Positions 1 to 11,300 of a DNA stretch of 64,000 bases are shown one piece after another (positions within the stretch are counted from its first letter, which is position 1; every line of letters begins with the position of its first letter). The DNA is from Methanobacterium sp964452085 (GTDB lineage: Archaea > Methanobacteriota > Methanobacteria > Methanobacteriales > Methanobacteriaceae), in assembly GCA_964452085.1 (NCBI GenBank), contig CAYVKL010000008.1, forward strand, positions 44,173 through 108,172. The letters run 5' to 3'. A model generated the notes under the pieces. That model was not told where the DNA came from, searched no databases, and saw only the letters and a list, made by a program, of their open reading frames with translations. The translations under genes and the position numbers were made by a program.

Positions 1-688
1 AGTTATAGGTGTTGCTTATGTTTCTGCAACTGTTGACAATCAAACTGTTCACACATCAGTTACTATTGACGCCACACCACCTACTGTAATAAGTACTAAT
101 CCAGCTCAATATGCTGTGAACTTACCCTCAAATCAAGTCTTCACAGTTACCTATAGCGAACCGATTAAAGCAGGTAATCTCAATTTAGTAGTGCTTAAAA
201 CCAGCACTGGGACAATAATAGCCACAACCAAAACAATAACTGGAAACGTGCTAACAATAACGCCTAACAGTGCTTTAGGTGAAGCTAAATATTTGTTACT
301 GTTATACGCTGGTAGTGTGACTGATCTAGCAGGTAATCCTGCAGCAGCACTAAGTAGAACTTATGGTGTGGGAGCTCAACCTTACGTAACCAGCACCAAT
401 CCGGCCAATTACGCAGTAAACGTGCCAAGAAACACGGCAATCACAGCTACTTTCAACGAACCCATATTAGCCAAGTATCTTACTTTGATTTACCTTAAAA
501 CTGCTACTGGTGGAATAGTAGTAGCCACTACTAAAAGTGTCAGTGGAAATGTGTTAACAATCACACTCACCACCCCATTGGCTGCAGGAACACGATACAT
601 GCTGATGATCTACACCTTCGCTGTAACTGACCTAGCAGGGAACTCCAATGTGAATAAAGCCATCAGTTTCACCACCGGAGCAACCTAA
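1..688 (+). CDS. Adhesin-like protein, C-terminal end (5' truncated by window)
   Basis: The frame is open from base 2 to the TAA at 686-688, so the gene starts before the window. The visible part holds the end of an Ig-like (Big_1 type) domain and then two Big_5/SbsA-like Ig domains that begin around the PPTVISTNPAQYAVNLPSN segment. The C-terminus ends in NKAISFTTGAT, the same ending as in the three complete paralogues downstream. A GTG at 116 lies inside the first Big_5 domain and is not a credible start. The protein is likely secreted and displayed at the cell surface. No membrane anchor follows the last Ig domain. Confidence 0.85.
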   Translation, partial: VIGVAYVSATVDNQTVHTSVTIDATPPTVISTNPAQYAVNLPSNQVFTVTYSEPIKAGNLNLVVLKTSTGTIIATTKTITGNVLTITPNSALGEAKYLLLLYAGSVTDLAGNPAAALSRTYGVGAQPYVTSTNPANYAVNVPRNTAITATFNEPILAKYLTLIYLKTATGGIVVATTKSVSGNVLTITLTTPLAAGTRYMLMIYTFAVTDLAGNSNVNKAISFTTGAT

Positions 689-1053
689 ACAAAATATCCC
701 ATTTTTTTAAATTTTTAGGTATTTATTTTTCTATCATAAAATTGTGAATTTGTTTTATTGTTATTTTAATACAACAGAAACAATAATCAGATGATAAATA
801 TCTAATTAACTTCATTTTTATCCTATTGACAATACAAATGAACTAGTAAGTTTATTAAGAAAATAGTATTGTATTATGTTATATTCATTTTTAATGTATA
901 AAATATTTTTTTTTTATTACTCATTATCGAATTATTAGTCCGTATGAGACATTCAGATAATATTTTTTTGTTAGCAAATAGTAAAATATATTAATCGTTT
1001 CAAGGTTAACAAAGTTTATCATTATTATCAATATTGGTTATGAATTAGGGGTA
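689..1053. other. Intergenic region between adhesin genes
   Basis: AT-rich spacer of about 365 bases without a credible ORF. A T-rich tract at 702-716, just after the stop codon, is a likely archaeal transcription terminator. Part of the spacer (an 'aatacaacagaaaca' block near 768-782 and the element at 847-860) resembles the spacers after the next two adhesin genes. Confidence 0.5.
847..860 (+). promoter_or_regulatory. Conserved upstream element TAAGTTTATTAAGA (copy 1)
   Basis: The same 14 bases occur about 180-210 bases before the start of each of the three complete adhesin genes. It could be a promoter TATA region of a transcript with a long 5' leader, or a regulator site. Function is inferred only from conservation. 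Confidence 0.35.
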
Positions 1054-1062
1054 ATGAGTTGG

Positions 1063-4000
1063 ATGAAAAAACATTTCGTATATTTAATCAGCATATTAAT
1101 TTTCTCAATATTCCTGTGTGGATCAGCCAGCGCAGCAAACATTAACGTTAACAATAGTACGGGAATACAAAACGCTATAAATTCAGCATCCAATGGAGAC
1201 ACATTAAATTTGTCTGCAGGAACTTACAAAGAACATGACATTAATGTTAACAAGAATTTAACCATAACCGGACCAACAGTCACTGGTAATAACTCACCTA
1301 CAGCGGTGGTTGACGGACAACAAGTGGGAATAATATTCAACATACCCTCAGGAGTCACAGTAACATTACAGTATTTATTATTTCAAAATGGTACTGACGG
1401 AATCAACAATGCAGGTAATGTAACTGTAATTCGTTCCAACATCTATAATAACACTGGTAATGGAATCTGCAATAGCGGCATTCTGACTTTGATTGGTTCA
1501 AGTGTTTTCAAAAATACGGGCTGTGGAATCTCTAATGATTATTCTTATTTTACTGTTAGTAATTTAAATGTGACAAATTCCAGTGTTTTCAACAACTCTG
1601 CAGGCGGGATACAAAATTTTCAGGGTCAAACTGCGACTGTAACTAATTCCAATATATCCAACAACACCGAATATAATCGTGGTGGTGGAATCTACAATGA
1701 GGGTACATTGACTTTAACTAATTCTAATGTATTCAACAACACCGCTGATTATGAAGGTGGTGGAATCTACAATGATGGTACATTGACTGTGATTAATTCA
1801 CAAGTATACAACAACCTCATAACAGATGGTTGGGGTGGTGGAATCTACAATTCGAATTCATTGACTTTGGCTGGTTCAAGTGTATACAACAACTCTGTAA
1901 GGTATACCTATAGAGAGGGTGATGGTGGTGGAATATACAATATTGGACATTTTTTGACTGTAACAGGTTCCAACATATACAATAACAATGCAGAACGTGA
2001 GGGTGGTGGAATCATGAATCGAGCTAACGGTGGCAGTACCGTGGTTGTGACTGATTCCAATATATATGGCAACACCGCACAATACGGTGGAGGAATTATA
2101 AATTTTTATTCTTCCATGTCTGTAACAAGTTGTAATATATACAACAACACCGCAGATATGAGTGGTGGCGGAATATCCAATGGATATTATGGCTCAATGA
2201 GTGTGAGGTTCTGCAGAATAATTGGAAATGAAGCAGGATATGGATCTGATATTTACGATATGTACAGTTATTCCGAAACAGTAGATGCTACTTTAAATTG
2301 GTGGGGTTCTAATGAAGACCCTGGAAGCAGAGTTTATGGTGATGTAACAATTAGTCCTTGGCTAGTTTTCAATTTAACTGCTAATCCCATCCTAATCACC
2401 TTTGGAACCCAATCATACATTACAGCAGACTTACTTCATGATTCTGATGGAGGATATCATGCTCCTTCGGTGGGGCATGTTCAAGATGGGACACTTGTAA
2501 TTTTTAATACTACATTAGGCATAATAAACAGCCAGATTTCCACAGTTAATGGGACTGCAATTGCAATTTTAGGTAGTGGTTCAGTTAATGGTGTTACTGA
2601 TGTTTCTGCAACACTTGATAGTCAAACACTCCATAAATCAGTTCAAATCGTGCCACCTACTGTATTCAATACTCGATCTCTTGAAACATTTTTGAAAATA
2701 CAGGATGCTATAAATGATGCGGATACTTTAAACGGAGATACACTGACACTGACAGCTGGAATCTTCAACGAACATGACATTTTAGTTAACAAAAATTTAA
2801 CCATAACCGGACCCACCAACACAGGTAATAACCTGCCTACAGCCATGGTTGACGCACAAAACGTTGGAAGAGTATTCAAAATACCTGTAGGAATTAACGC
2901 GACTTTAAAATATTTATTAATTCAAAACGGGAATTCAACAACAGAAACATCAACTGATGGTGGGGGAATTTTTAATGAAGGTATATTAAACATAAAAAAC
3001 TGCACCATAACCAAAAATACCGCAGGAACAGATGGTAATGGTGGTGGAATCTACAATGATGGGAATATGGCATTGAATGGTTCTAATATTTCCAACAACA
3101 CTGCAAAAAATGCTTATGGTGGCGGTATCGGTAATGATGGTACTCTGACGGTAACCGAGTCTAGTATAAGCAATAATACTGCAACCTTAATGGGTGGTGC
3201 TATTTATAATACAGGTACTTTGATTTTAACGGGATCCCATTTATACAAAAACACCGCAACAAATAACGGCGGTGGAATATTCAATTCTGGTAATGCAGTT
3301 TTAACATTTAACAATATAATTGGAAATATTGCATCTTCAGGAGCTGATATCTACTGTGTTCCAGGGAAAGCTGTGAACGCAACACTTAACTGGTGGGGTT
3401 CCAATAATCATCCCAATAGCAAAGTATTTGGAAATGTAACTGTTAATCCATGGTTAGTTTTAAATATAACTGCCAACCCCACCCATATTGGTAATGAGGG
3501 CACTTCAAATATTACAGCAGACCTATGTCATGATTCTGATGGGGGATATCACAATCCGACCATGGGACATGTTCTCGATGGGATACTTGTGAGTTTTAAT
3601 ACAACATTAGGCACAATAAACAACCTTGTATCAACAGTTAATGGGGCTGCAATTGCTACTTTAAGAAGTGGTTCAATTGGTGGTATTTCTGATGTTTCTG
3701 CTACACTTGATAGTCAAACTGTCCATACATCAGTTCAAATTGTGCTAAGCATAATAAATACCCGGACATTAGAAACATTCTCCAAAATACAGGCTGCTAT
3801 TGATGATATTGATACATTAAATGGAGATACACTAAACATATCAGCGGGATCCTATAAAGAACACGATATTTTGGTTAACAAGAATTTAACTATAAAAGGA
3901 CCCATAGTTAATGGTAATATCCGACCTACAGCAATTGTGGACGCACAAAAACTGGGAAGAGTCTTTATAATACCTGTGGGCGTAAATGTCAATATTTATT

Positions 4001-7000
4001 ATCTACTAATTCAAAACGGTACCGCTACTGTTGTAGATGATATATACAATGGTGGGGGGATCTACAATGCTGGAACATTGACTTTGACTGGTTCTGAAGT
4101 ATATCAAAACACTGCACAGAATAATGGTGGTGGTGGAATCGGTAATGAGGGCACTATGACCATTACTAATTCTAAAATATATAAGAACACCGCAGGAACT
4201 GGTGGTGGAGTAGAAAATGGTGGTACATTGACTTTGACGGGTTCTGAGGTATACCAAAACACCGCAGAATATGGTGGTGCAATCTACACTTATGCTCCTT
4301 TGAATGTGACAAGTTCCAATTTATACAACAACACTGCAATAACTAGTGGCGGGGGAATCAACATTCAGGGGTCTGCGACTTTTACTGGTTGCAATATATA
4401 CAACAATACTGCAACTTATATGGGTGGGGGAATTAACACCTACGGTAACACGATTTTGACAAATTCCAATGTGTACCAAAATACTGCACAAACCGGAGGC
4501 GGAATCAGCAACTTTAGAGGTGTTATAACAATAACTGGTTCCAATTTATACAAAAACTCCGCAACCAATGGGGGTGGCATTTCACAAACTGAATATGGTA
4601 CTACTACTTTGACATTCTGCAGAATATTTGCAAATACAGCAAATAATGGCACAGCTGTTTACTGTTACGGTGGAGAAGGTTATGAAGGAACAGCCCATGT
4701 AATAGCTGCATTTAACTGGTGGGGATCAAATAACAACCCTAACAGCAAAGTAGTTGGAGATGTGACTGTTACTCCGTGGCTGGTATTGAATGTCACTGCC
4801 AATCAGGATAATATTACTATTGGAGGAGCTTCAAATATTTCAGCAGACCTATGTCATGATTCTGATGGAGGATATCATGATCCTACAAATGGTCATGTTC
4901 CTGATGGAGTACTAGTACAATTTAATGGTAATTTAGGTTTTTTAATCCCTATAAATGTTAATACATTTAATGGTAGTGCGGTGTCAGTTTTCACAGGTTC
5001 AAATCCAGGAGTGGCAATAATTAAAGCCACAGTTGACAATGAAAACGCAACTACTCAGTTAAATGTAATCCAAAATGATGTTTACGTTTCAACAACAGGA
5101 AATGACACAACAGGTGATGGAACCTTAAACAATCCATATCAAACCATTCTCAAGGGAATTTCAATGGTCAACACAGGAAAGAATGTCCATATATCAAACG
5201 GCACATACACTGGAACCAAAAACACTAACATAGTCATCAATAAAAACATTAATATAATTGGGCAAAATAGTAATTCAACCATTATTAACGCTCAAAATAC
5301 AAGTAGAATATTTATCATAAACAGTGGTTGCAATGTTACCATCCTAAACCTAACGCTTCAAAACGGAAATTCAACTAATTATGGTGGTGCTATTTACAAT
5401 GGAGGTAATCTGACTGTAACTAACAGTATTTTTACAGGAAACACTGCATCTTCATTTGGTGGAGCTATCTACAATTATGGGATTACTAATGTTAATTTTA
5501 ACCGAATCACCACAAACACAGCTATTCAGGGTCGAGCAATCTACAACAACGGCGGAGAAGTGAATGCAGAATATAACTGGTGGGGTTCAAACAACAACCC
5601 ATCAGGAATGGTTTATGGATTTACTATAAATAAATGGATAGTTTTAAACATAACAGTTAATCCAACCATTATTAACACTCTTGGCAAGTCTAACATTACA
5701 GCTACCCTATTATATGATTCAAATGGAGGATATCATGACCCTGCAAGTGGGCATGTCCCCGATGGAATACCTGTAACTTTTACCACATCAATGGGAACAA
5801 TAAACAGCCCAGCATACACATTAAATGGAACTGTAAATACTACTTTTAATAGTGGTATTGTTGGTGTTGCTGATGTTTCCGGAACGGTTGATAATCAAAC
5901 AGTCCATACATCAGTTAAAGTTATTAATAATTCCGTTTTAAATACCAGAACTCTTGAAACTTTTGCCACAATACAATATGCCATAGACGATACAGAGACA
6001 CTGAACGGAGACACACTAAGATTAACCTCAGGAATCTACAATGAACATGACGTTTGGGTTAAAAAGAGTTTAATTATAACTGGACCTCAAATATCGGGTT
6101 ATAACCTACCAACGGCTGTGGTTGATGCGCAAAATCAGGGAAGAGTATTTAACATATCATTTGGTGTTATTGTAACCCTTCAAAATCTGTTAATTCAAAA
6201 CGGGACCGTTACAACAGACCCATCTTATGGTGGTGGGATCTATAACAGTGGTATCTTATTCATCAATAACTGCACCATACAAAAAAACACCGCAAATCGT
6301 CATGGTGGAGGAATTTACAACACTGCTGATGGTAATGTGACAATAACAAACTCCAATGTATACAACAACACCGCAACAAATGATGGAGGCGGAATCTTAA
6401 ATAATGGGAATTTAACTTTATCCAATTCTAACATCTACAATAATACCGCGCATGATGGGGGAGGAATCTTAAATTACGGTAATTTAACTTTGACCAATTC
6501 CAACATCTATCAAAACACGGCAACAACTAATAATGGTGGTGCAATCTACAATTCTGGCACATTGAACTTAACTAATTCCACAATAAACAACAACACAGCA
6601 ACACATGGTGGTGGAATATTCAATGATGAAAATGCTTATGTGACTTTGACTGGATCCAATGTATGCAACAACACTGCAACTACTTCATCCGGTGGTGGAA
6701 TCTACAATAATGTGGGAACTGTGACAATTACCAATTCAAGTTTAAACAACAACCATGCACCTAATAATAATGGTGGTGCAATCTACAATGCAGGCACAGT
6801 AAATTTGACTAATACCAGTGTATACAACAACAACGCAATAAACGGTGGTGCTATATACACCTATTATCGTCCTGTAACTTTAACGGGTTCCAACCTATTC
6901 AACAACACCGCAACAGGTTGTGGTGGTGCAATTTACAATGGGGGTGTAGCAACTTTAACTTTCTGCAGAATAACTGCAAATACTGCACCTTCAGGCCCTG

Positions 7001-8016
7001 ATATTTACTGTACTGGAACAGCCACCGCTACACTTAACTGGTGGGGTTCAAACCAAGACCCCAACAGCAGAGTATCTGGTAGCGTGACTGTTACTCCCTG
7101 GCTCGTTTTAAATATAACTGCAAATCCAACCACTATAAACACAACTGGTAAGTCTAATATTACAGCTAAACTATTATACGATTCAAATGGAGGCTATCAT
7201 GACCCTGCTAATGGTCATGTTCCAGATGAAATACCAGTAACATTTGCTACAACTTTAGGCACTATTAGTAGTCCAGTATTTACCACAAATGGAATTGGAA
7301 AAACCACTTTAATCCGTGGCACAACAAATGGCGTTGCAAATGTTTCAGCATCAGTGGATAATCAAACAGTTTATACACTTATAACCATTAATCCAGACAC
7401 CACACCACCTACTGTTCTAAGCACTAACCCTGCACAATATGCCGTGAACTTACCATCAAACCAAATATTCACATTAACCTACAGCAAACCTATAAAAGTA
7501 AAAAATCTCAATTTAATTATTCTCAAAACAAGTACTGGAACAGTAATACCCACAACTATAACTACAAATGAAAATATACTAACTATAACACCCAACAGCC
7601 CACTAGGGGAAGCTAAATATCTATTGATAATTTATTCAGGTTCTATAACTGATCTAGCCGGTAATCCGGCAGCCGCATTAAGTCGAACTTACAGTGTTGG
7701 TGCACAACCATACGTCACCAGCACCAACCCCGCTAATTACGCTGTGAACGTGCCAAGAAACACAGCAATCACAGCCACCTTCAACGAACCCATAGTAGCT
7801 AAGTATCTTACTTTGATTTATCTAAAAACTGCTACTGGTGGAATATTAGTACCAACCACTAAAAGCGTCAGTGGAAATACACTCACCATCACACCAAACA
7901 CACCACTTGCAGCAGGAACACGATACATGCTACTGATCTACACCTTTGCAGTTACTGACCTGTCTGGTAATTCCAATGTGAATAAAGCTATCAGCTTCAC
8001 CACTGGGGCAACCTAA
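1063..8016 (+). CDS. Giant adhesin-like protein: five beta-helix/Ig modules and two Big_5 domains
   Basis: A secreted surface protein of about 2,317 residues. A signal peptide (MKKHFVYLISILIFSIFLCG, then SASAA) is followed by five modules, each a run of short GGGIYN/NNTA-type parallel beta-helix turns (polymorphic outer membrane protein-like) closed by a Big_1-like Ig domain with a GGYHxPxxGHVxDG motif. Modules start near residues 30, 536, 899, 1339 and 1627; three begin with NTRxLETF. The fourth module has a different N-terminal part (STTGNDTTGDGTLNNPY). Two Big_5 Ig domains close the protein from about residue 2110. ATG 1063 is preferred because the ribosome site AGGGGT at 1047-1052 is about 10 bases upstream; ATG 1054 is only 1-2 bases from it. 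There are many N-x-S/T sequons. Ligand unknown. Confidence 0.9.
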   Translation: MKKHFVYLISILIFSIFLCGSASAANINVNNSTGIQNAINSASNGDTLNLSAGTYKEHDINVNKNLTITGPTVTGNNSPTAVVDGQQVGIIFNIPSGVTVTLQYLLFQNGTDGINNAGNVTVIRSNIYNNTGNGICNSGILTLIGSSVFKNTGCGISNDYSYFTVSNLNVTNSSVFNNSAGGIQNFQGQTATVTNSNISNNTEYNRGGGIYNEGTLTLTNSNVFNNTADYEGGGIYNDGTLTVINSQVYNNLITDGWGGGIYNSNSLTLAGSSVYNNSVRYTYREGDGGGIYNIGHFLTVTGSNIYNNNAEREGGGIMNRANGGSTVVVTDSNIYGNTAQYGGGIINFYSSMSVTSCNIYNNTADMSGGGISNGYYGSMSVRFCRIIGNEAGYGSDIYDMYSYSETVDATLNWWGSNEDPGSRVYGDVTISPWLVFNLTANPILITFGTQSYITADLLHDSDGGYHAPSVGHVQDGTLVIFNTTLGIINSQISTVNGTAIAILGSGSVNGVTDVSATLDSQTLHKSVQIVPPTVFNTRSLETFLKIQDAINDADTLNGDTLTLTAGIFNEHDILVNKNLTITGPTNTGNNLPTAMVDAQNVGRVFKIPVGINATLKYLLIQNGNSTTETSTDGGGIFNEGILNIKNCTITKNTAGTDGNGGGIYNDGNMALNGSNISNNTAKNAYGGGIGNDGTLTVTESSISNNTATLMGGAIYNTGTLILTGSHLYKNTATNNGGGIFNSGNAVLTFNNIIGNIASSGADIYCVPGKAVNATLNWWGSNNHPNSKVFGNVTVNPWLVLNITANPTHIGNEGTSNITADLCHDSDGGYHNPTMGHVLDGILVSFNTTLGTINNLVSTVNGAAIATLRSGSIGGISDVSATLDSQTVHTSVQIVLSIINTRTLETFSKIQAAIDDIDTLNGDTLNISAGSYKEHDILVNKNLTIKGPIVNGNIRPTAIVDAQKLGRVFIIPVGVNVNIYYLLIQNGTATVVDDIYNGGGIYNAGTLTLTGSEVYQNTAQNNGGGGIGNEGTMTITNSKIYKNTAGTGGGVENGGTLTLTGSEVYQNTAEYGGAIYTYAPLNVTSSNLYNNTAITSGGGINIQGSATFTGCNIYNNTATYMGGGINTYGNTILTNSNVYQNTAQTGGGISNFRGVITITGSNLYKNSATNGGGISQTEYGTTTLTFCRIFANTANNGTAVYCYGGEGYEGTAHVIAAFNWWGSNNNPNSKVVGDVTVTPWLVLNVTANQDNITIGGASNISADLCHDSDGGYHDPTNGHVPDGVLVQFNGNLGFLIPINVNTFNGSAVSVFTGSNPGVAIIKATVDNENATTQLNVIQNDVYVSTTGNDTTGDGTLNNPYQTILKGISMVNTGKNVHISNGTYTGTKNTNIVINKNINIIGQNSNSTIINAQNTSRIFIINSGCNVTILNLTLQNGNSTNYGGAIYNGGNLTVTNSIFTGNTASSFGGAIYNYGITNVNFNRITTNTAIQGRAIYNNGGEVNAEYNWWGSNNNPSGMVYGFTINKWIVLNITVNPTIINTLGKSNITATLLYDSNGGYHDPASGHVPDGIPVTFTTSMGTINSPAYTLNGTVNTTFNSGIVGVADVSGTVDNQTVHTSVKVINNSVLNTRTLETFATIQYAIDDTETLNGDTLRLTSGIYNEHDVWVKKSLIITGPQISGYNLPTAVVDAQNQGRVFNISFGVIVTLQNLLIQNGTVTTDPSYGGGIYNSGILFINNCTIQKNTANRHGGGIYNTADGNVTITNSNVYNNTATNDGGGILNNGNLTLSNSNIYNNTAHDGGGILNYGNLTLTNSNIYQNTATTNNGGAIYNSGTLNLTNSTINNNTATHGGGIFNDENAYVTLTGSNVCNNTATTSSGGGIYNNVGTVTITNSSLNNNHAPNNNGGAIYNAGTVNLTNTSVYNNNAINGGAIYTYYRPVTLTGSNLFNNTATGCGGAIYNGGVATLTFCRITANTAPSGPDIYCTGTATATLNWWGSNQDPNSRVSGSVTVTPWLVLNITANPTTINTTGKSNITAKLLYDSNGGYHDPANGHVPDEIPVTFATTLGTISSPVFTTNGIGKTTLIRGTTNGVANVSASVDNQTVYTLITINPDTTPPTVLSTNPAQYAVNLPSNQIFTLTYSKPIKVKNLNLIILKTSTGTVIPTTITTNENILTITPNSPLGEAKYLLIIYSGSITDLAGNPAAALSRTYSVGAQPYVTSTNPANYAVNVPRNTAITATFNEPIVAKYLTLIYLKTATGGILVPTTKSVSGNTLTITPNTPLAAGTRYMLLIYTFAVTDLSGNSNVNKAISFTTGAT

Positions 8017-8148
8017 AACAAAAATTCCCTTTTTTTATTTTTATATTTAAAGTAGTGAATTTGCTTATGTTATTCCAATACAACAGAAACAGTAAATATT
8101 TAATATATTTTAGATTAGCTCGTTATTAAACGCTTATTGAAAATCCAA
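8014..8148. repeat. Duplicated intergenic spacer, copy 1
   Basis: The first 135 bases after the stop codon match 11656-11790 with a single mismatch seen by eye (offset 3642). It contains a T-rich tract at 8030-8044 that probably terminates transcription. The match shows recent duplication or gene conversion of the end of the adhesin gene and its spacer. Confidence 0.85.
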
Positions 8149-8157
8149 AAGGACTCT

Positions 8158-8171
8158 TAAGTTTATTAAGA
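8158..8171 (+). promoter_or_regulatory. Conserved upstream element TAAGTTTATTAAGA (copy 2)
   Basis: Lies 183 bases before the start of the next adhesin gene, equivalent in position to the copies at 847 and 11800. Confidence 0.35.
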
Positions 8172-8340
8172 TAATTCAATAGTATTCCCATATCTCTATT
8201 TTTGATGTATTTTTTGTAAAATTAATAATACAATGTAATATTAATTTTTACAAGTTTGAAAATAGTCAAAAGAGTTTGAAAGAAAAAAAATAACTGTGGA
8301 TAAAATTAAATAATTAGTAATCAATAAATTTTATTTAGAT

Positions 8341-11300
8341 GTGAAGAATTTATCTGGGGGTATAAAAATTTCATTTCTAACAAGGAAGACTGTTCTGTAT
8401 TTATCTTTATTAGTTATAGGTATTTTTTTATTCTGTGGAGCGACCAGCGCAACTGATATTCCAGTTAATAATGTAACTGGAATACAAAATGCGATAAACA
8501 CCGCACACGATGGAGACACATTAAATTTAGCTACAGGAACCTACAAAGAACACGACATCCTGGTTGACAAAAATTTAACCATAACAGGATCCCAACCCAC
8601 AGGAGATAACCCACCCACAGCCGTTATTGATGCACAAAATCATGGAAGAGTATTCAACATATCATCAGGAGTTAATGTTACCCTGAAATATTTGTTAATT
8701 CAAAACGGGAACGGAACAACAGATATTACTAATCCTTTGGGTGGTGGGATATATAACACCGGTACATTAAATTTGAAAAACTGCTCCATAAAAACTAACA
8801 CTGCAGCTAGTGGTGGTGGAATTTACAATACTGGTTCTTTGAGCGTGACTGGAGGAACCATCAATAACAACACCGCAACAGATGGTAGTGGAGGTGGAAT
8901 CTCAAACGATTATGGTACTTTGAATATAAACAGAACTGCCATTAACAACAACACCGCAACATATGGTGGCGGTGGAATTTACAATACTGGTACTCTGAAC
9001 ATGACTGGAGGAACCATTAACAACAACACCGCAACATATGGTGGTGGTGGAATCATAAACCTCTATGGTACTTTGAATACAAATAGCACTACCATTAACA
9101 ACAACACCGCTACATATGGTGGTGGGATTTACAATACTGGTTCTTCGAGCGTGACTGGAGGAACCATTAACAACAACACCGCAAATTATGGTGGTGGAAT
9201 TTACAACAGCTATGGTACGATGACTTTGACTGACTCCTATGTAGACTACAATACCGCAATCTCAGGATATAATAGTGCTGGTATTGACAACGATCATGGT
9301 ACTTTGAATATAATTAGAACTGCCATTAACTTCAACAGCGGAGCTTATGGCGCTATCAGAAACGAGGTTTATGGTGTAGGTATAAGTATAAATGGATCAG
9401 CACAAAACCCAGCCTGGCACACAGAAACAGTGGACTCACCAGGTGATGTGGGCATAACCACTTCCATGGCTCTAGACAATTCAAATAATCCCCACATCCT
9501 CTACTACGACCGTTACGTTAATAGTTGGAAATATGCCTACAAAGAAAATGGTATTTGGCATAAAGAAACCTTCGACAATGCTAGCGGCCTTGATGATGCT
9601 AGGAGAACTTCTCCCAACTCTTTGGTCCTGGATAGCCAGGGAAACCCACACATTATATATCCTTCTCCTGATGGCTTGAAATACGCCTACAAAGAGAATA
9701 ATACTTGGTATATTGAAATCGTGGACAGTAATAATGGAACTTTTTCATCTATAGCACTGGACACAGAAGGAAACCCCCACATCAGCTACAGAGGATCTGC
9801 TGATGGTAATTTATACTATCGATTTAAATCAGATTGGGGATGGAGCAACCCCATAGCCGTTGATTCAGCTGGTAATTGGTGCCCTACATCAATTCAGGTT
9901 GATAAACAGGATAACGCACACATTGCATACATGAAAAGTGGCGTTGGTCTTGTATATGCGTCCCAAGGCATAGGAAGTAGAAATTTCTATTTAGAAACTG
10001 CTGACCTCGGTTTATCGGTGATGTCAAGTGGACAATGGAGAGCTCTTTCTCTAGCTCTTGATAGTCAAGGAAAACCTCATATTGCCTTCCTTAATATGAA
10101 TTCAAGTGGATTTTATTTTGAATATGTTTACAAGGACACTACTTGGCATACTGAAGAACTGAATAAGCCTATTGCACGTGATGGCTGCTGGATGTATTAT
10201 TTTTCTATAGCTGTAGATAGTCAAGGAAAGCCACACATCTGCTACTCCTGCGGTATTGGAGATTCAGGTAATTTTGGTGAGAGTAGTTTACGTTACCTCA
10301 CCCAAAATGCCAATGGTGACTGGAACGCACCCATAATAATAGACACCTACCCCACCCAGCAGTCATCAAGTACGCCTTATAATGGAGATGTTGGTAGATT
10401 CTGTTCCATGGCATTGGATAGTAAAGGTAACCCCTACATCAGCTACTACGATGGAATAAATAAAAATTTAATGTTCACTTACTTCTTAGATACTAATCCG
10501 CCTTCATTGGATGTTAACCCGCTTGGAAGTACTTTTAATGCACCTCAGACTGTGACCTTAACCGCCACTGACCAGGAAAGCATAGCAACAATTTATTACA
10601 CTACTGATGGTTCCACACCTACTACTAACTGCACCCAATACACCTCTCCGATTATTATCAACACTAACACTACTTTGAAGTATTTTGCTGTGGATTTGGC
10701 TGGTAACCCCTCCTTAGTTTATAGCCAGCTTTACACTATGGATATGGTGGCTCCCACTGTAAACAATACCGACCCAGCCAATAATGCATCAAACGTACCT
10801 ACAAATAAAGTGATCAAGGTAACTTTCAACGAACCAATCAAAATTGGAAATGGTTTGATTGAGGTTAGAAGCATCGGCGGACCACTTATACCTATTACAA
10901 TTAGTATTAGTGGGAATGTGCTGACTATAACACCCACCATTGCGCTAAGTGAAGGGCCTTGTGCGTTGCTTTTATATGCAGGTTGTGTAACTGACCTAGC
11001 AGGCAACTTCATAGAAGCACAAACAACAAACTTCAGCGTAGGAACCTCACCCACCGTAACTAGCACCGACCCTGCCAATTACGCAGTAAACGTGGCAGCA
11101 AATAAAGTGATTAAGGTAACATACAACAAAGCAATAAAAGCTGGTAATCTCAATTTAGTAGTGCTTAAAACCAGTACCGGAACAGTAATACCCACTACAA
11201 AAACCATTACTGGTAATGTGCTGACCATTACACCTACTAGTCCATTGGGTGAGGCTAAATATCTATTAATGTTGTATGCTGGTTGTGTAACTGATCTAGC

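Noticed and set aside
1400..2200. Repeated GGTGGTGGAATCTACAAT strings that look like a CRISPR or satellite array
   Set aside because: The spacing varies and all copies are in frame, coding for GGGIYN turns of a beta-helix protein.
8353..8364. GGGGGT-ATA before the signal peptide of the 8341 and 11987 proteins as further ATA starts
   Set aside because: The purine-rich string touches the ATA, leaving no room for a ribosome spacer, and 11987 has a better site before TTG.
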